Shown in pieces: positions 6,390 to 12,948 of a stretch of DNA of 23,213 bases (the first letter of the stretch is position 1; every line of letters starts with the position of its first letter). Made by a program: the position numbers and the translations under genes. The notes under the pieces were generated by a model. It worked only from the letters and a program-made list of their open reading frames with translations, had not been told where the DNA came from and did no database searches. The stretch is from a virus: the IMG/VR virus record IMGVR_UViG_3300042691_015007, positions 1-23,213 of that record. The stretch is one strand, 5' to 3'.

Positions 6390-6824
6390 ATGACTGACAT
6401 CTGCAATGATAGTGATGATACAACAGAATTGCAATCCCTTGCACAAATTATTTTTGGTGAGCCAGCATCAAAAGCCAACAGCCGAAGGGTTGTGAAGTTC
6501 GGGTCAATGTCCCGGCTCATCAAAAGCCAGAAGGCGCTGAACTATTCGGAGATGTTTAAACAACAGTGCAAGCGCCTGCCATACCTGATGACGGGAGACT
6601 TGAGAGTTACTCTCTGGATTTACTACGCAAGCCGTAGACCCGACTTGGATGAGTCCCTGATCCTCGATCTGATGCAGGGGCTGATCTACGAGAACGACCG
6701 ACAGGTCAAGGAGCGCCATGCGTACTGGGGGCTTGACCCAGAGAACCCAAGGGCAGAGATACTTATAGAGAGGATCGAAGAGATCGCCCCCAAAAAGAAA
6801 CCCCAGCGCAAGGGCCGGGGTTAA
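6390..6824 (+). CDS. rusA: RusA-like Holliday junction resolvase
   Basis: 144 residues, the usual RusA length. The family signature is clear: RRPDLDESL with Asp85 and Asp87, followed by YENDRQVKERH with Asp103, matching the acidic residues that bind metal in RusA. The C-terminus is basic (PKKKPQRKGRG). RusA cleaves Holliday junctions as a dimer and would complete recombination begun by the exonuclease and annealing protein encoded divergently. The start has CGGAGG five bases upstream. The first codons contain the promoter of the leftward operon, and GTTTAAAC occurs at 6554-6561. Confidence 0.85.
   Translation: MTDICNDSDDTTELQSLAQIIFGEPASKANSRRVVKFGSMSRLIKSQKALNYSEMFKQQCKRLPYLMTGDLRVTLWIYYASRRPDLDESLILDLMQGLIYENDRQVKERHAYWGLDPENPRAEILIERIEEIAPKKKPQRKGRG
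6406..6434 (-). promoter_or_regulatory. promoter for leftward recombination operon
   Basis: On the minus strand TTGCAA (-35, 6429-6434), a 17-bp spacer and TATCAT (-10, 6406-6411) place the start of transcription near 6399, leaving a leader of about 29 bases with the ribosome site of the exonuclease gene. The promoter lies inside rusA codons 6-15. The match to the sigma70 consensus is good. Confidence 0.6.
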
Positions 6825-7000
6825 AGGAGAAGCAACTGCAAGGGGGAGAAACCCTGCGCCGCCAGTGTAAACGAAATGCAGGCCGCGTGCGTGCAGGCTC
6901 ACCGCGTGAGCTACTGCGTTTAAACATGCGTTGATTTGTATTGGGGCGCATTGGGGCACGTTGATTTGCTCTAAGGGTTTATCCCTAAGAACGTTCGCAA
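6825..7000 (+). other. non-coding region with repeats and palindromes
   Basis: First part of a 608-bp stretch without a gene. It contains GTGTAAAC (6865-6872), a GCTCAC-CGC-GTGAGC hairpin (6897-6911), GTTTAAAC (6918-6925), and GAACGTTCG (6989-6997). It also has a nested repeat: CGTTGATTTG at 6929 and 6959 flanking two tandem ATTGGGGCRC units (6940-6959). No convincing coding frame was seen. It looks like a control region ahead of the 7008-7036 promoter. Confidence 0.5.
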
Positions 7001-7007
7001 TCTCTTC

Positions 7008-7036
7008 TTGCAAGCTCCAATAAGCTGTGATACAGT
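7008..7036 (+). promoter_or_regulatory. sigma70-like promoter for small RNA and replication operon
   Basis: TTGCAA (7008-7013), a 17-bp spacer and TACAGT (7031-7036) preceded by TGA, giving an extended -10. Transcription would start near 7043, directly in front of the structured RNA. GAACGTTCG lies 11 bp upstream of the -35, where an activator or repressor could act. Confidence 0.55.
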
Positions 7037-7042
7037 TTGTCC

Positions 7043-7161
7043 TGCTAGGTGTGGAAACCAAGCGAAGTGAAAGCCGTTAGATAAGACTCCGACCCCGTAT
7101 GGGGTAGCGTCCTCCACAAGGGGATGTTTTTCCACCGGGGTCTTTTCTAACGGCTTTTTTT
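7043..7161 (+). ncRNA. candidate structured phage small RNA with intrinsic terminator
   Basis: A 12-bp perfect outer stem (7070-7081 with 7146-7157) encloses a second 8-bp stem with one G-U pair (7083-7090 with 7137-7144). Inside are ACCCC-GTAT-GGGGT (7092-7105) and a weaker CCTC/GGGG hairpin. The outer stem ends in a run of seven T, so the RNA terminates itself. With the promoter at 7008-7036 the product would be about 120 nt. The closed multi-branch fold is more elaborate than a simple terminator. It may act as a free RNA or as an attenuator for the genes from 7433. No known family was recognised. Confidence 0.6.
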
Positions 7162-7432
7162 CGTCTGTACTTTCCACGCCCCGCCGTACTCCGCACGACA
7201 GCAGGGGCCGCAAGTGGGGCCGCTCGGAAGAAAACCGCGACACGGTATGACCTATGGTCTAGGGGGCAGTTCCCGAAGAATCCGTGCGGCTGGTCGCATC
7301 ATCAAGCCGAGGGTATACGGACAATCCGTAACATGATGATCCTGCTTTGCAGGGGTGGAACCTTCCCCTTCTCCTCACATCCCGTGGGGTAGGGGGTCTT
7401 TGGGTGGAAATTATCCATCCGGCGGAGGAGAG
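7162..7432 (+). other. non-coding leader, structured
   Basis: A gap between the terminator and the first gene. It contains the direct repeat GGGGCCGC (7204-7211, 7216-7223), short hairpins ACGGA-CAA-TCCGT (about 7317-7329) and CCTGC-TTT-GCAGG (about 7340-7352), and a possible outer pairing of GCGAC and CACGG with CCGTG and GTCGC. It ends in a strong GGCGGAGGAG ribosome site. No tRNA or convincing gene was seen; it may be an untranslated leader. Confidence 0.4.
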
Positions 7433-7666
7433 ATGGAAAGCATCGAATACTACAAGGCTGTTGCGCAAGAGTTGCGGGAGCATCTGGATTACAGGAAGAG
7501 GAAGCCACTCCTGTGGCTAACCAAACAGGAGGCTTCATTGCTCCTCTCCGCAAACAGGCAGTGGGGAATTGATGAAAACAAATTCCGAGCGATTTACAGG
7601 GAGATACAGAAAAAGGTGACAGAGATCAACCGCAGAGAGAACCAACCAACCAAGGAAACTTTATGA
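7433..7666 (+). CDS. hypothetical 77-aa helical protein
   Basis: The ATG at 7433 is chosen because GGAGGAG sits directly upstream; the frame is open further 5' but has no ribosome site there. 77 residues: MESIEYYKAVAQELREHLDY, a central LLWLTKQEASLLLSANRQWG, then a basic helical tail (FRAIYREIQKKVTEINRRE). It is likely an all-helical soluble protein. It is first in the rightward operon leading to the primase-helicase, with an ATGA overlap to the next gene. Not recognised. Confidence 0.65.
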   Translation: MESIEYYKAVAQELREHLDYRKRKPLLWLTKQEASLLLSANRQWGIDENKFRAIYREIQKKVTEINRRENQPTKETL

Positions 7667-7878
7667 GAGAAGAACGCATTTACTTTGTCGGCACATCGGA
7701 TAACAATATCCGTCTGGTCAGGGCATCTTCACGGCAACAGGCCTTGATGCATGTCGCACACACATCGTTTGTTGTACGCAAGGCAAGTCAGGATGACTTG
7801 GTTTCTGCGTTGACCAGCGGTGTCACGGTGGAAAGCTACCGTGCGCCAGAACAAACTGAACTCAACTTGGAGAACTGA
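7663..7878 (+). CDS. hypothetical 71-aa protein
   Basis: 71 residues: MREERIYFVGTSDNNIRLVR ASSRQQALMHVAH, a strand-turn-strand followed by a helix, then SFVVRKASQDDLVSALTSG. The arrangement 'Y.V.....I.LV.A.....A..H.A...F.V..A...DLV..L..G' looks like a small alpha/beta domain seen in unnamed phage proteins. The ATG overlaps the preceding stop. Function unknown. Confidence 0.6.
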   Translation: MREERIYFVGTSDNNIRLVRASSRQQALMHVAHTSFVVRKASQDDLVSALTSGVTVESYRAPEQTELNLEN

Positions 7879-7879
7879 T

Positions 7880-8029
7880 ATGAAGAAGATCATCGTAGCC
7901 CTTACCCTCGCCGCAACAGCCACCCTGACTTGGGCGGCTTGCTCGACCAGCTCGTTTACAGCAAACGGCAGAACCGTTTATTGCTCGACCTGCTGCTACG
8001 GCAACAACTGCACGACCAACTGCTATTGA
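7880..8029 (+). CDS. exported cysteine-rich peptide
   Basis: 49 residues. MKKIIVALTLAATATLTWA is a textbook Sec signal peptide (two Lys, hydrophobic core, small residues before the cut), most likely cleaved after residue 19. The mature part is only about 30 residues, with six Cys, several near the end (CSTCCYGNNCTTNC) and otherwise Ser, Thr and Asn, suggesting a disulfide-linked periplasmic or secreted peptide. The Cys after the cut is not in a good lipobox. It starts two bases after the previous stop, with GGAG upstream. Possible roles include envelope modification or superinfection exclusion, but nothing in the sequence decides. Confidence 0.65.
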   Translation: MKKIIVALTLAATATLTWAACSTSSFTANGRTVYCSTCCYGNNCTTNCY

Positions 8030-8134
8030 TTGACGGGCCGAAAGCGGATGCTGCGGTGACGCATGGCCCATAGCCATGAAGGTTGCAGTGCAGCGAGTAG
8101 GCCCAACCATCGCCCCTCTCATTTAGGAAGCAAC

Positions 8135-8383
8135 ATGCGAGACTACAAACAAGAATACGCCAACTACGATGGCACACCCGAGGTTAAGAAGAAGAGAGCG
8201 CAGAGAAACAAAGCCCGAAGAATGCTGGAGCGTGAAGGGATCGTGAAGAAGGGTGACGGCAAGGATGTCGATCACATGACCCCTCTCAGTAAAGGCGGCA
8301 CAACTGCCCGCAGTAACCTTAAGGCCAAGCCCGCATCGGCCAATCGCTCGTTTAAACGCACATCCACCGGGGCCATCAAATGA
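8135..8383 (+). CDS. small HNH-type endonuclease
   Basis: 82 residues from the ATG at 8135, preceded by AGGAAG. The N-terminal half is highly basic and helical (KKKRAQRNKARRMLEREG). The C-terminal half has an HNH core: DVDHMTPLSKGG with His47, SNL with Asn61 and SANRSF with Asn70. It is shorter than homing HNH enzymes. Small phage HNH proteins are often linked to packaging or DNA processing; here the gene overlaps the primase-helicase start (ATGA), so a replication-linked nicking role is possible. GTTTAAAC lies at its end (8350-8357). Confidence 0.7.
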   Translation: MRDYKQEYANYDGTPEVKKKRAQRNKARRMLEREGIVKKGDGKDVDHMTPLSKGGTTARSNLKAKPASANRSFKRTSTGAIK

Positions 8384-10074
8384 TCGAAGCGCTCGTAGCG
8401 GATACATACTTCAATGATTCGACACGGGTGATCTGCCCCTTCTGCACTCCAGACCGCAGAAAACAAAACGTCAAGGACATGACCCTCACCCGCAAGAGTG
8501 ACGGGGCCGTTGTCTATCACTGCCATCACTGCTATGCATCGGGTTCAGTGCAACCCAAGGAGAACAAATTGTCAGCAGTCCCTGCCGCAACAATCGTCAA
8601 CAACAGGCTCACCCATCAACATTACCAGTGGCTCAAGTCACGGGGCATATCGGAGATCACAGCAGATGCCATGCGTCTGTTCTCAGCGGAAAAGTTCTTC
8701 TCCCGACTCAGCAAACCAACACAGGCCATTGGCTTCCCTTACTACCGCAGTGGGGCGCTGGTCTCAGCGAAGTACCGAAGCATCGAGGCCAAGGACTTCA
8801 CCCAAGACGCAGGTGGAGCGCATGACTTCTTTGGCATCGATAAGGTAGAGAAGGGCCAGCCCCTCATCATTGTCGAAGGCGAGATGGATTGCCTGACAGC
8901 CATCGAGGCGGGTATCGCCAACGTGGTCAGTGTTCCCGGTGGCGCTCCCGTCAAGGTCGCAGATGGCAAGGTGCTACCGACAGAGGACAAGAAGTTTGGG
9001 TTTGTCTGGAATGCCCGAGAGATCATTGATGCCGCACCCTACGTTGTTCTCGCTACAGATCAAGACCCTCCCGGTCAAGCGCTGGCAGAAGAGTTGGCAA
9101 GGCGCATCGGCAAAGAGAAATGCAGACTCGCCAAGTTCGGGTGGAAGGATTTAAACGAAGCATGGCTCGACGACGACCCGACGGCAGACGACACGCCGGT
9201 GGAGCGTTTAAACAAGATCATCAATGACGCCGAGCCGTACCCCATCAACGGCATTTCAGAAGCAACCTCATTCATCGACAAGATCAACGACCTCTACACC
9301 AAGGGCACGGGCAGAGGGTTCAGCACAGGGTATCAGTCGGTGGACAACATCTACACAGTCGCACCGGGGCAGATGACTGTGGTGACGGGTTACCCGTCCA
9401 GTGGCAAGTCGAATTTCGTTGACCAGTTGATGGTCAATCTCGCAAGGTCATCGGATTGGAAGTTTGCGATATGCTCGTTTGAGAACCAGCCCGAGGTTCA
9501 CATCACCCGCCTCATGGAACTTTACACGTTTCAATCCTTCTACGAAGGCCGGGACAGGATGAGCGAGAGCGCAAAGATGGATGCGTTTAAATGGGTCAAT
9601 GACCACTTCCTTTTCATCGACACCAACGGCGAAGAACCCAGCACCCTCGAGTCGATCCTGACAAGGGCGAAGGCGGCAGTGAAGCGAATGGGGGTGCGTG
9701 GTCTGGTGATCGACCCGTACAACTACATTGAAATGCCGGGGTCAGACAAGACGGAGACGAATGCCATCAGCGACATCCTGACGAAGGTCAAGAAGTTCTG
9801 CATGGCTCATGATGTACACACATGGTTTGTCGCCCATCCAAGCAAGATCAATCGCTCTGGTGTCGAACAGCCCCGTCCAGACGGGATGTCGATCAGTGGT
9901 TCGATGGCGTGGTGGGCGAAGACAGACTGTGGACTGACGATCCACAGGAAGGACAACTACACGGAGTTGGCTGTCTGGAAGTGCCGCTACCGATGGGTAG
10001 GGACTCAAGGGGAAACAACCCTGATCTTCAACAAGACGGCAGGGACATACTCAGAGAATCTGGATATGTTTTAA
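8380..10074 (+). CDS. T7 gp4/Twinkle-like primase-helicase
   Basis: 564 residues with the full bifunctional order. A zinc-binding primase domain (Cys19, Cys22, Cys48, Cys51) comes first. A TOPRIM fold has EGEMD (166-170) and ATDQDPPGQA (Asp227, Asp229). The DnaB-type helicase has Walker A GYPSSGKS (337-344), Walker B LVIDPYNY (442-449) and a C-terminal FVAHPSK motif. It would unwind the replication fork and prime lagging-strand synthesis. It starts in the stop of the HNH gene and ends just before a strong terminator. Its only two TTA leucine codons are at 9149-9156 (ATTTAAAC) and in the GTTTAAAC at 9206-9213. Confidence 0.92.
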   Translation: MIEALVADTYFNDSTRVICPFCTPDRRKQNVKDMTLTRKSDGAVVYHCHHCYASGSVQPKENKLSAVPAATIVNNRLTHQHYQWLKSRGISEITADAMRLFSAEKFFSRLSKPTQAIGFPYYRSGALVSAKYRSIEAKDFTQDAGGAHDFFGIDKVEKGQPLIIVEGEMDCLTAIEAGIANVVSVPGGAPVKVADGKVLPTEDKKFGFVWNAREIIDAAPYVVLATDQDPPGQALAEELARRIGKEKCRLAKFGWKDLNEAWLDDDPTADDTPVERLNKIINDAEPYPINGISEATSFIDKINDLYTKGTGRGFSTGYQSVDNIYTVAPGQMTVVTGYPSSGKSNFVDQLMVNLARSSDWKFAICSFENQPEVHITRLMELYTFQSFYEGRDRMSESAKMDAFKWVNDHFLFIDTNGEEPSTLESILTRAKAAVKRMGVRGLVIDPYNYIEMPGSDKTETNAISDILTKVKKFCMAHDVHTWFVAHPSKINRSGVEQPRPDGMSISGSMAWWAKTDCGLTIHRKDNYTELAVWKCRYRWVGTQGETTLIFNKTAGTYSENLDMF

Positions 10075-10080
10075 AGAGAA

Positions 10081-10112
10081 GGGGGGTGAAGTCCAAGCTT
10101 CACCCCCCTTTC
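10081..10112. terminator. bidirectional intrinsic terminator
   Basis: An 11-bp perfect stem, GGGGGGTGAAG (10081-10091) with CTTCACCCCCC (10098-10108), and a 6-base loop. It is followed by TTT on the plus strand and by a T-rich CTTCTCTTT on the minus strand. It lies between the convergent primase-helicase gene and the last gene of the 16.1-10.1 kb minus operon, and so should stop transcripts from both sides. Confidence 0.85.
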
Positions 10113-10362
10113 ACTTCAGCGCATAAAACACGGCGCTGATCACGTTGTTGTATCTCCCGTAAATCTGGGGAGTGTCTCTGTGCGTGTAAACGCACCAGTA
10201 CTGTTTGGCTGGGCTGTACTTGATGTACCGCTCACCTCGTCCAAACTTCTGAGAGTTTGCAGAAGTTTGAGAGTTTGGAACCAGTTCAAGCAAGTGGGCA
10301 TACTTTGTGCTCTGTCTGATGAAGTGAGGGCATGGATCAATCAGCGTCTTGACCTTACGCAC
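10111..10362 (-). CDS. hypothetical 83-aa protein, GTG start
   Basis: Last gene of the long minus operon. It begins with GTG (MRKVKTLIDPCPHFIRQ) overlapping the stop of the upstream gene in an operon that otherwise uses ATG. The middle is basic and aromatic (GRGERYIKYSPAKQYWCVYT). The C-terminus ends in NNVISAVFYALK. It contains a symmetric GTGCGTGTAAACGCAC site (10180-10195). Not recognised. Confidence 0.55.
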   Translation of the reverse strand: MRKVKTLIDPCPHFIRQSTKYAHLLELVPNSQTSANSQKFGRGERYIKYSPAKQYWCVYTHRDTPQIYGRYNNVISAVFYALK

Positions 10363-10585
10363 AGATGAAGTCGTAGGTCTTTACGTCAACCACCAGTTTT
10401 GGGAACACCAGCAGTTTGCCAATCATCACGGGTATGACATCGCTCCCCATCACGAAGGCCACATACCAGATGTCGATTGGCTCATCAATGACAACAGCCA
10501 ATGCAAACACGGCCTTGTCCTCACCGATGTCGTGGATCGTGACCTTGAGATGCTCGTCACGCAGTTTTTGGATCAGGTCTTTCAT
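10355..10585 (-). CDS. hypothetical 76-aa protein
   Basis: The ATG at 10585 is preceded by GAGGAG. 76 residues, strand-rich with hydrophobic stretches (AVFALAVVIDEP, DIWYVAFVMGSDVIPVMIG). They may be membrane-associated, but charged residues interrupt them, so a compact beta fold is more likely. The start overlaps the upstream stop (TGATG), and the stop overlaps the GTG of the next gene. Function unknown. Confidence 0.6.
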   Translation of the reverse strand: MKDLIQKLRDEHLKVTIHDIGEDKAVFALAVVIDEPIDIWYVAFVMGSDVIPVMIGKLLVFPKLVVDVKTYDFICA

Positions 10586-10812
10586 CAATGTATCTCCTCA
10601 GATCGGGGTCTTAAAAATCGGTCAAGGTCATGGGCGGCAGAGATGATGTTCATCATCTCGGGCTTGGGCATATCCCCAGCAATCTGCACCACAAGCTTGA
10701 CCATCAGTCCGAAGGCCATCTCGGGTGTCAGTTTGTTTGCGTCAAAGACATCAAACACTTGCTCGTATGCATCATTGATGCGTTCAATCTCTTCTTGATC
10801 AACGGTCATCAT
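10585..10812 (-). CDS. hypothetical 75-aa helical protein
   Basis: Two adjacent ATG codons (10812 and 10809) follow GGGAGGC; the second is better spaced, the first is coupled to the upstream stop. The protein (MTVDQEEIERINDAYEQVFD then DANKLTPEMAFGLMVKLVVQ and ISAAHDLDRFLRP) is acidic and all-helical. Not recognised. It sits between a single-span membrane peptide and another small gene, all linked by overlapping stops and starts. Confidence 0.6.
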   Translation of the reverse strand: MMTVDQEEIERINDAYEQVFDVFDANKLTPEMAFGLMVKLVVQIAGDMPKPEMMNIISAAHDLDRFLRPRSEEIH

Positions 10813-10934
10813 GCCTCCCAAAAAAGAAAAGCCACCATGAAAATGGCGAACAAAAGAAAGATCACCAGTTCGGCTTGGTCGCTGATGATCTCTCGGTGCG
10901 TGGGGATGGGCTTGGCTGGGCCTGTGTATCTCAT
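10809..10934 (-). CDS. 41-aa single-span membrane protein
   Basis: A short frame starting MRYTGPAKPIPTHREIISDQ, then a hydrophobic span LVIFLLFAIFMVAFLFW (residues 23-39) and a two-residue end. It has a good AAGGAG ribosome site. ATGA overlaps on both sides (stop of the 72-aa gene with its start; its stop with the next start) make it very likely to be translated. The topology suggests a cytoplasmic proline-rich N-terminus and a C-terminal anchor in the inner membrane. It could be a holin-like or regulatory peptide; no lysis gene was seen next to it. Confidence 0.65.
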   Translation of the reverse strand: MRYTGPAKPIPTHREIISDQAELVIFLLFAIFMVAFLFWEA

Positions 10935-11149
10935 GCTGTCTCTCCTTGTGGCCCATATGAGCGGGTCTCGTCAGTTGCGGGTTCGTTCAGTTCGATGGAC
11001 TCCACCTCCCAATCGGCAGATTCTGTGCCATACGAACCGTCTGATGCCAGTTCTTGCCAAGCCAATTCCTCGGCCTCATCAATGTTCTCGGCCTCGATGG
11101 TCAGGTTGACGTAGGAGGTGCGCCTCAATTCGATCTGGTAAGTTTTCAT
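10931..11149 (-). CDS. DpnD/PcfM-like small protein
   Basis: 72 residues: MKTYQIELRRTSYVNLTIEA then ENIDEAEELAWQELASDGSY, and a second strand WEVESIELNE. The pattern strand, strand ending in 'EA', 'DEAEELA' helix and final strand matches the small DpnD/PcfM-type proteins found in phages and plasmids, whose function is not established. Its upstream neighbour has the same layout, and both end in GETA, so they are probably tandem paralogs. ATGA overlaps on both sides. Confidence 0.55.
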   Translation of the reverse strand: MKTYQIELRRTSYVNLTIEAENIDEAEELAWQELASDGSYGTESADWEVESIELNEPATDETRSYGPQGETA

Positions 11150-11319
11150 GCTGTTTCTCCAATCAGTTCAATGTCGTAAACCTCGCCCTCACCCTGCACA
11201 CAGGCTCGGGTTGGGTCGAACCAGTCAAGGGCCGTGGCCCCCGCCTCTTCTTTGCTTGCGGCCTCCACCTCAATGGTCTGCCAGTAAGACATCACCACCT
11301 GCACTTTGTATTTGCTCAT
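11146..11319 (-). CDS. DpnD/PcfM-like small protein, paralog
   Basis: 57 residues from the ATG at 11319, preceded by AGGAG: MSKYKVQVVMSYWQTIEVEA then SKEEAGATALDWF and VYDIELIGETA. It has the same strand-strand-helix-strand layout as the next gene, with the matching 'EA..KEEA' junction and an identical GETA terminus. It starts 11 bases after the VWA gene stop. Function unknown. Confidence 0.55.
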   Translation of the reverse strand: MSKYKVQVVMSYWQTIEVEAASKEEAGATALDWFDPTRACVQGEGEVYDIELIGETA

Positions 11320-11330
11320 TTTGCTTCTCC

Positions 11331-12941
11331 TCAAGCGGCAAGCTTGATTTGTTTAAACGAAACAGCACCGATGTCAGCGATGTCATTCACTGCCACGGCG
11401 TTGCCGTAGATGCCAGAGACATCGGCCTTGATGCCGACACCAATGGTTGTCACACCCAGCGCGTTGCCGGACTGGATTTGTTGGCGAACCCCACCGGGGT
11501 TGCCGTACCCGTCAGTGATCACGAAGACCAACTTGCGGTGTTCATTGCGCCGTGCCAGCAACTCATGTGAGTAGCGCAGGGCGGTGTAGTCGTTTGTCCC
11601 ACCAGCAGGGCTGACACGCCCGATCAGGGTGTTGCCCTTGCGATGGTTCATGCCGAAGGGCTTGATCTCAAACACGGCAGACCCGAAGGCCACAACCGCA
11701 GTCTTGACCCCAGCCGCATCAAGCGTCTCCAGCAGGGCACGGCACGTTGCAACAGCAGGGCCAATGCGAGGCTTCTTGCCGTGGTCGTTGTCGAACATCG
11801 AACCCGAGATGTCCAGCAAGATCACAACCGCAGAGTCCACACCCTCCACATCGAGGCGGCGTTTAAACACACGGTCGTTACCAGTGGCCACAGATGGCAG
11901 GGCATGGACGTTGACCACACCAGCCTTGCGGTTGCGGCTGAACTCAGTCAGACCCGAGTTGTCGAACAGGCGCTTGACCTCATAGCGAAGCTTTGCAGGG
12001 ATGGGGGCAGTCTCCAGACCATCCCGCTCGGTGTCCCGAAGGCAACCGCTACCCTTTCGGATTTGCTCGGAGGTGTAGTTGCCCATCACCCCACCGCTGG
12101 GCAGTTTGGGCTCGACCTCCCTTGCCTCGACATCAACAGGGGATTGGACGGGCGCATCAGGGGCCGCAGGAGCCTCTTTGCCCTCTTCCGCACCCTTACC
12201 CTTGTCCTCACCCTGATCGGGGCTTGTAGGCCCATCCTGACCATTTGTAGGGCCATCCTTGGGCTTGCCGGGGCGACCATCGGGCTTGTCGTTGGGCTTG
12301 TCGGGCTTCTGACTCTGTTGCTTGATCTGTTCGTAAACCCACAGAGCAATCTTCAAGGTGTCGGTGCTGGACGTTGCGCTTTCGCACTTCACCGCCGCCA
12401 TGTTAAAGATGGCAGTCAGGCGGGGGTTGCAGGGAACCTTGACAGTGGCGTGTTTACGGCAAGCCACTGCGAGGATGTAGGGGTACTGGCGGGGATCGTT
12501 CCAATCCTTGACGGTCGCCAATGCCTCACGGGTCATGGTGTCGATCAACTCACCCAGCAGGGGGCCGATGTTGCCGAGCAGACCAGAGGCAATCCCGGTG
12601 TTCTCGATCCAGCCATCTTCCACGGCGTTGTGCAGGGTGCGGATGTAGTCGTTATCACCTCTTGCATGGAAGTCGGTGTACTTGTGGTGCAACAGTTCAT
12701 GCACCACATAACCCGCATACTTGACCACCAGCGCACGGCTCACCGTGGAGTCATCAGGGATGCCAGCAAGGTACAGGTTGCCATCCGAGTTGATGCCAGC
12801 GGTCTGGACATCATGCCGCCAGTAGACAGACACACGGCGCAGACCCAGAGAGTTGCCCACCTTGTGGGCGAAGGCCTCCAGACCCAGACGGAACTCAAGG
12901 CCACGCACGGAGGGGCGAGAGAGAATGGTTTCGATGTTCAT
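11331..12941 (-). CDS. CobT-like VWA-domain protein with HExxH motif
   Basis: 536 residues from the ATG at 12941 (GAGG upstream). Residues 1-200 form a helical domain with VVHELLHHKYTDFH (HExxH at 81-85) and HNAVEDGWIE (104-113), a zinc-metallopeptidase-like arrangement known in CobT-type VWA proteins. Residues 205-285 are a low-complexity Pro/Gly/Lys/Asp linker. Residues 365-536 are a von Willebrand factor A domain with the MIDAS motif DISGS (377-381), a distal Thr in GGTNDYT (about 449) and ITDG (Asp477). It follows its MoxR partner by 7 bases. Cobalamin synthesis is not implied; the pair probably remodels a protein target. Confidence 0.8.
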   Translation of the reverse strand: MNIETILSRPSVRGLEFRLGLEAFAHKVGNSLGLRRVSVYWRHDVQTAGINSDGNLYLAGIPDDSTVSRALVVKYAGYVVHELLHHKYTDFHARGDNDYIRTLHNAVEDGWIENTGIASGLLGNIGPLLGELIDTMTREALATVKDWNDPRQYPYILAVACRKHATVKVPCNPRLTAIFNMAAVKCESATSSTDTLKIALWVYEQIKQQSQKPDKPNDKPDGRPGKPKDGPTNGQDGPTSPDQGEDKGKGAEEGKEAPAAPDAPVQSPVDVEAREVEPKLPSGGVMGNYTSEQIRKGSGCLRDTERDGLETAPIPAKLRYEVKRLFDNSGLTEFSRNRKAGVVNVHALPSVATGNDRVFKRRLDVEGVDSAVVILLDISGSMFDNDHGKKPRIGPAVATCRALLETLDAAGVKTAVVAFGSAVFEIKPFGMNHRKGNTLIGRVSPAGGTNDYTALRYSHELLARRNEHRKLVFVITDGYGNPGGVRQQIQSGNALGVTTIGVGIKADVSGIYGNAVAVNDIADIGAVSFKQIKLAA

Positions 12942-12948
12942 GTGAACC

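Noticed and set aside
6504-7061. 185-aa minus-strand frame over rusA and the intergenic region
   Set aside because: It runs antisense through the conserved RusA catalytic motifs and has no ribosome site or recognisable domain.
8030-8134. Possible 16-aa frame or small RNA between the Cys-rich peptide and HNH genes
   Set aside because: No ribosome site, only a weak GGGCC/GGCCC pairing over a long loop and no promoter; treated as plain spacer.
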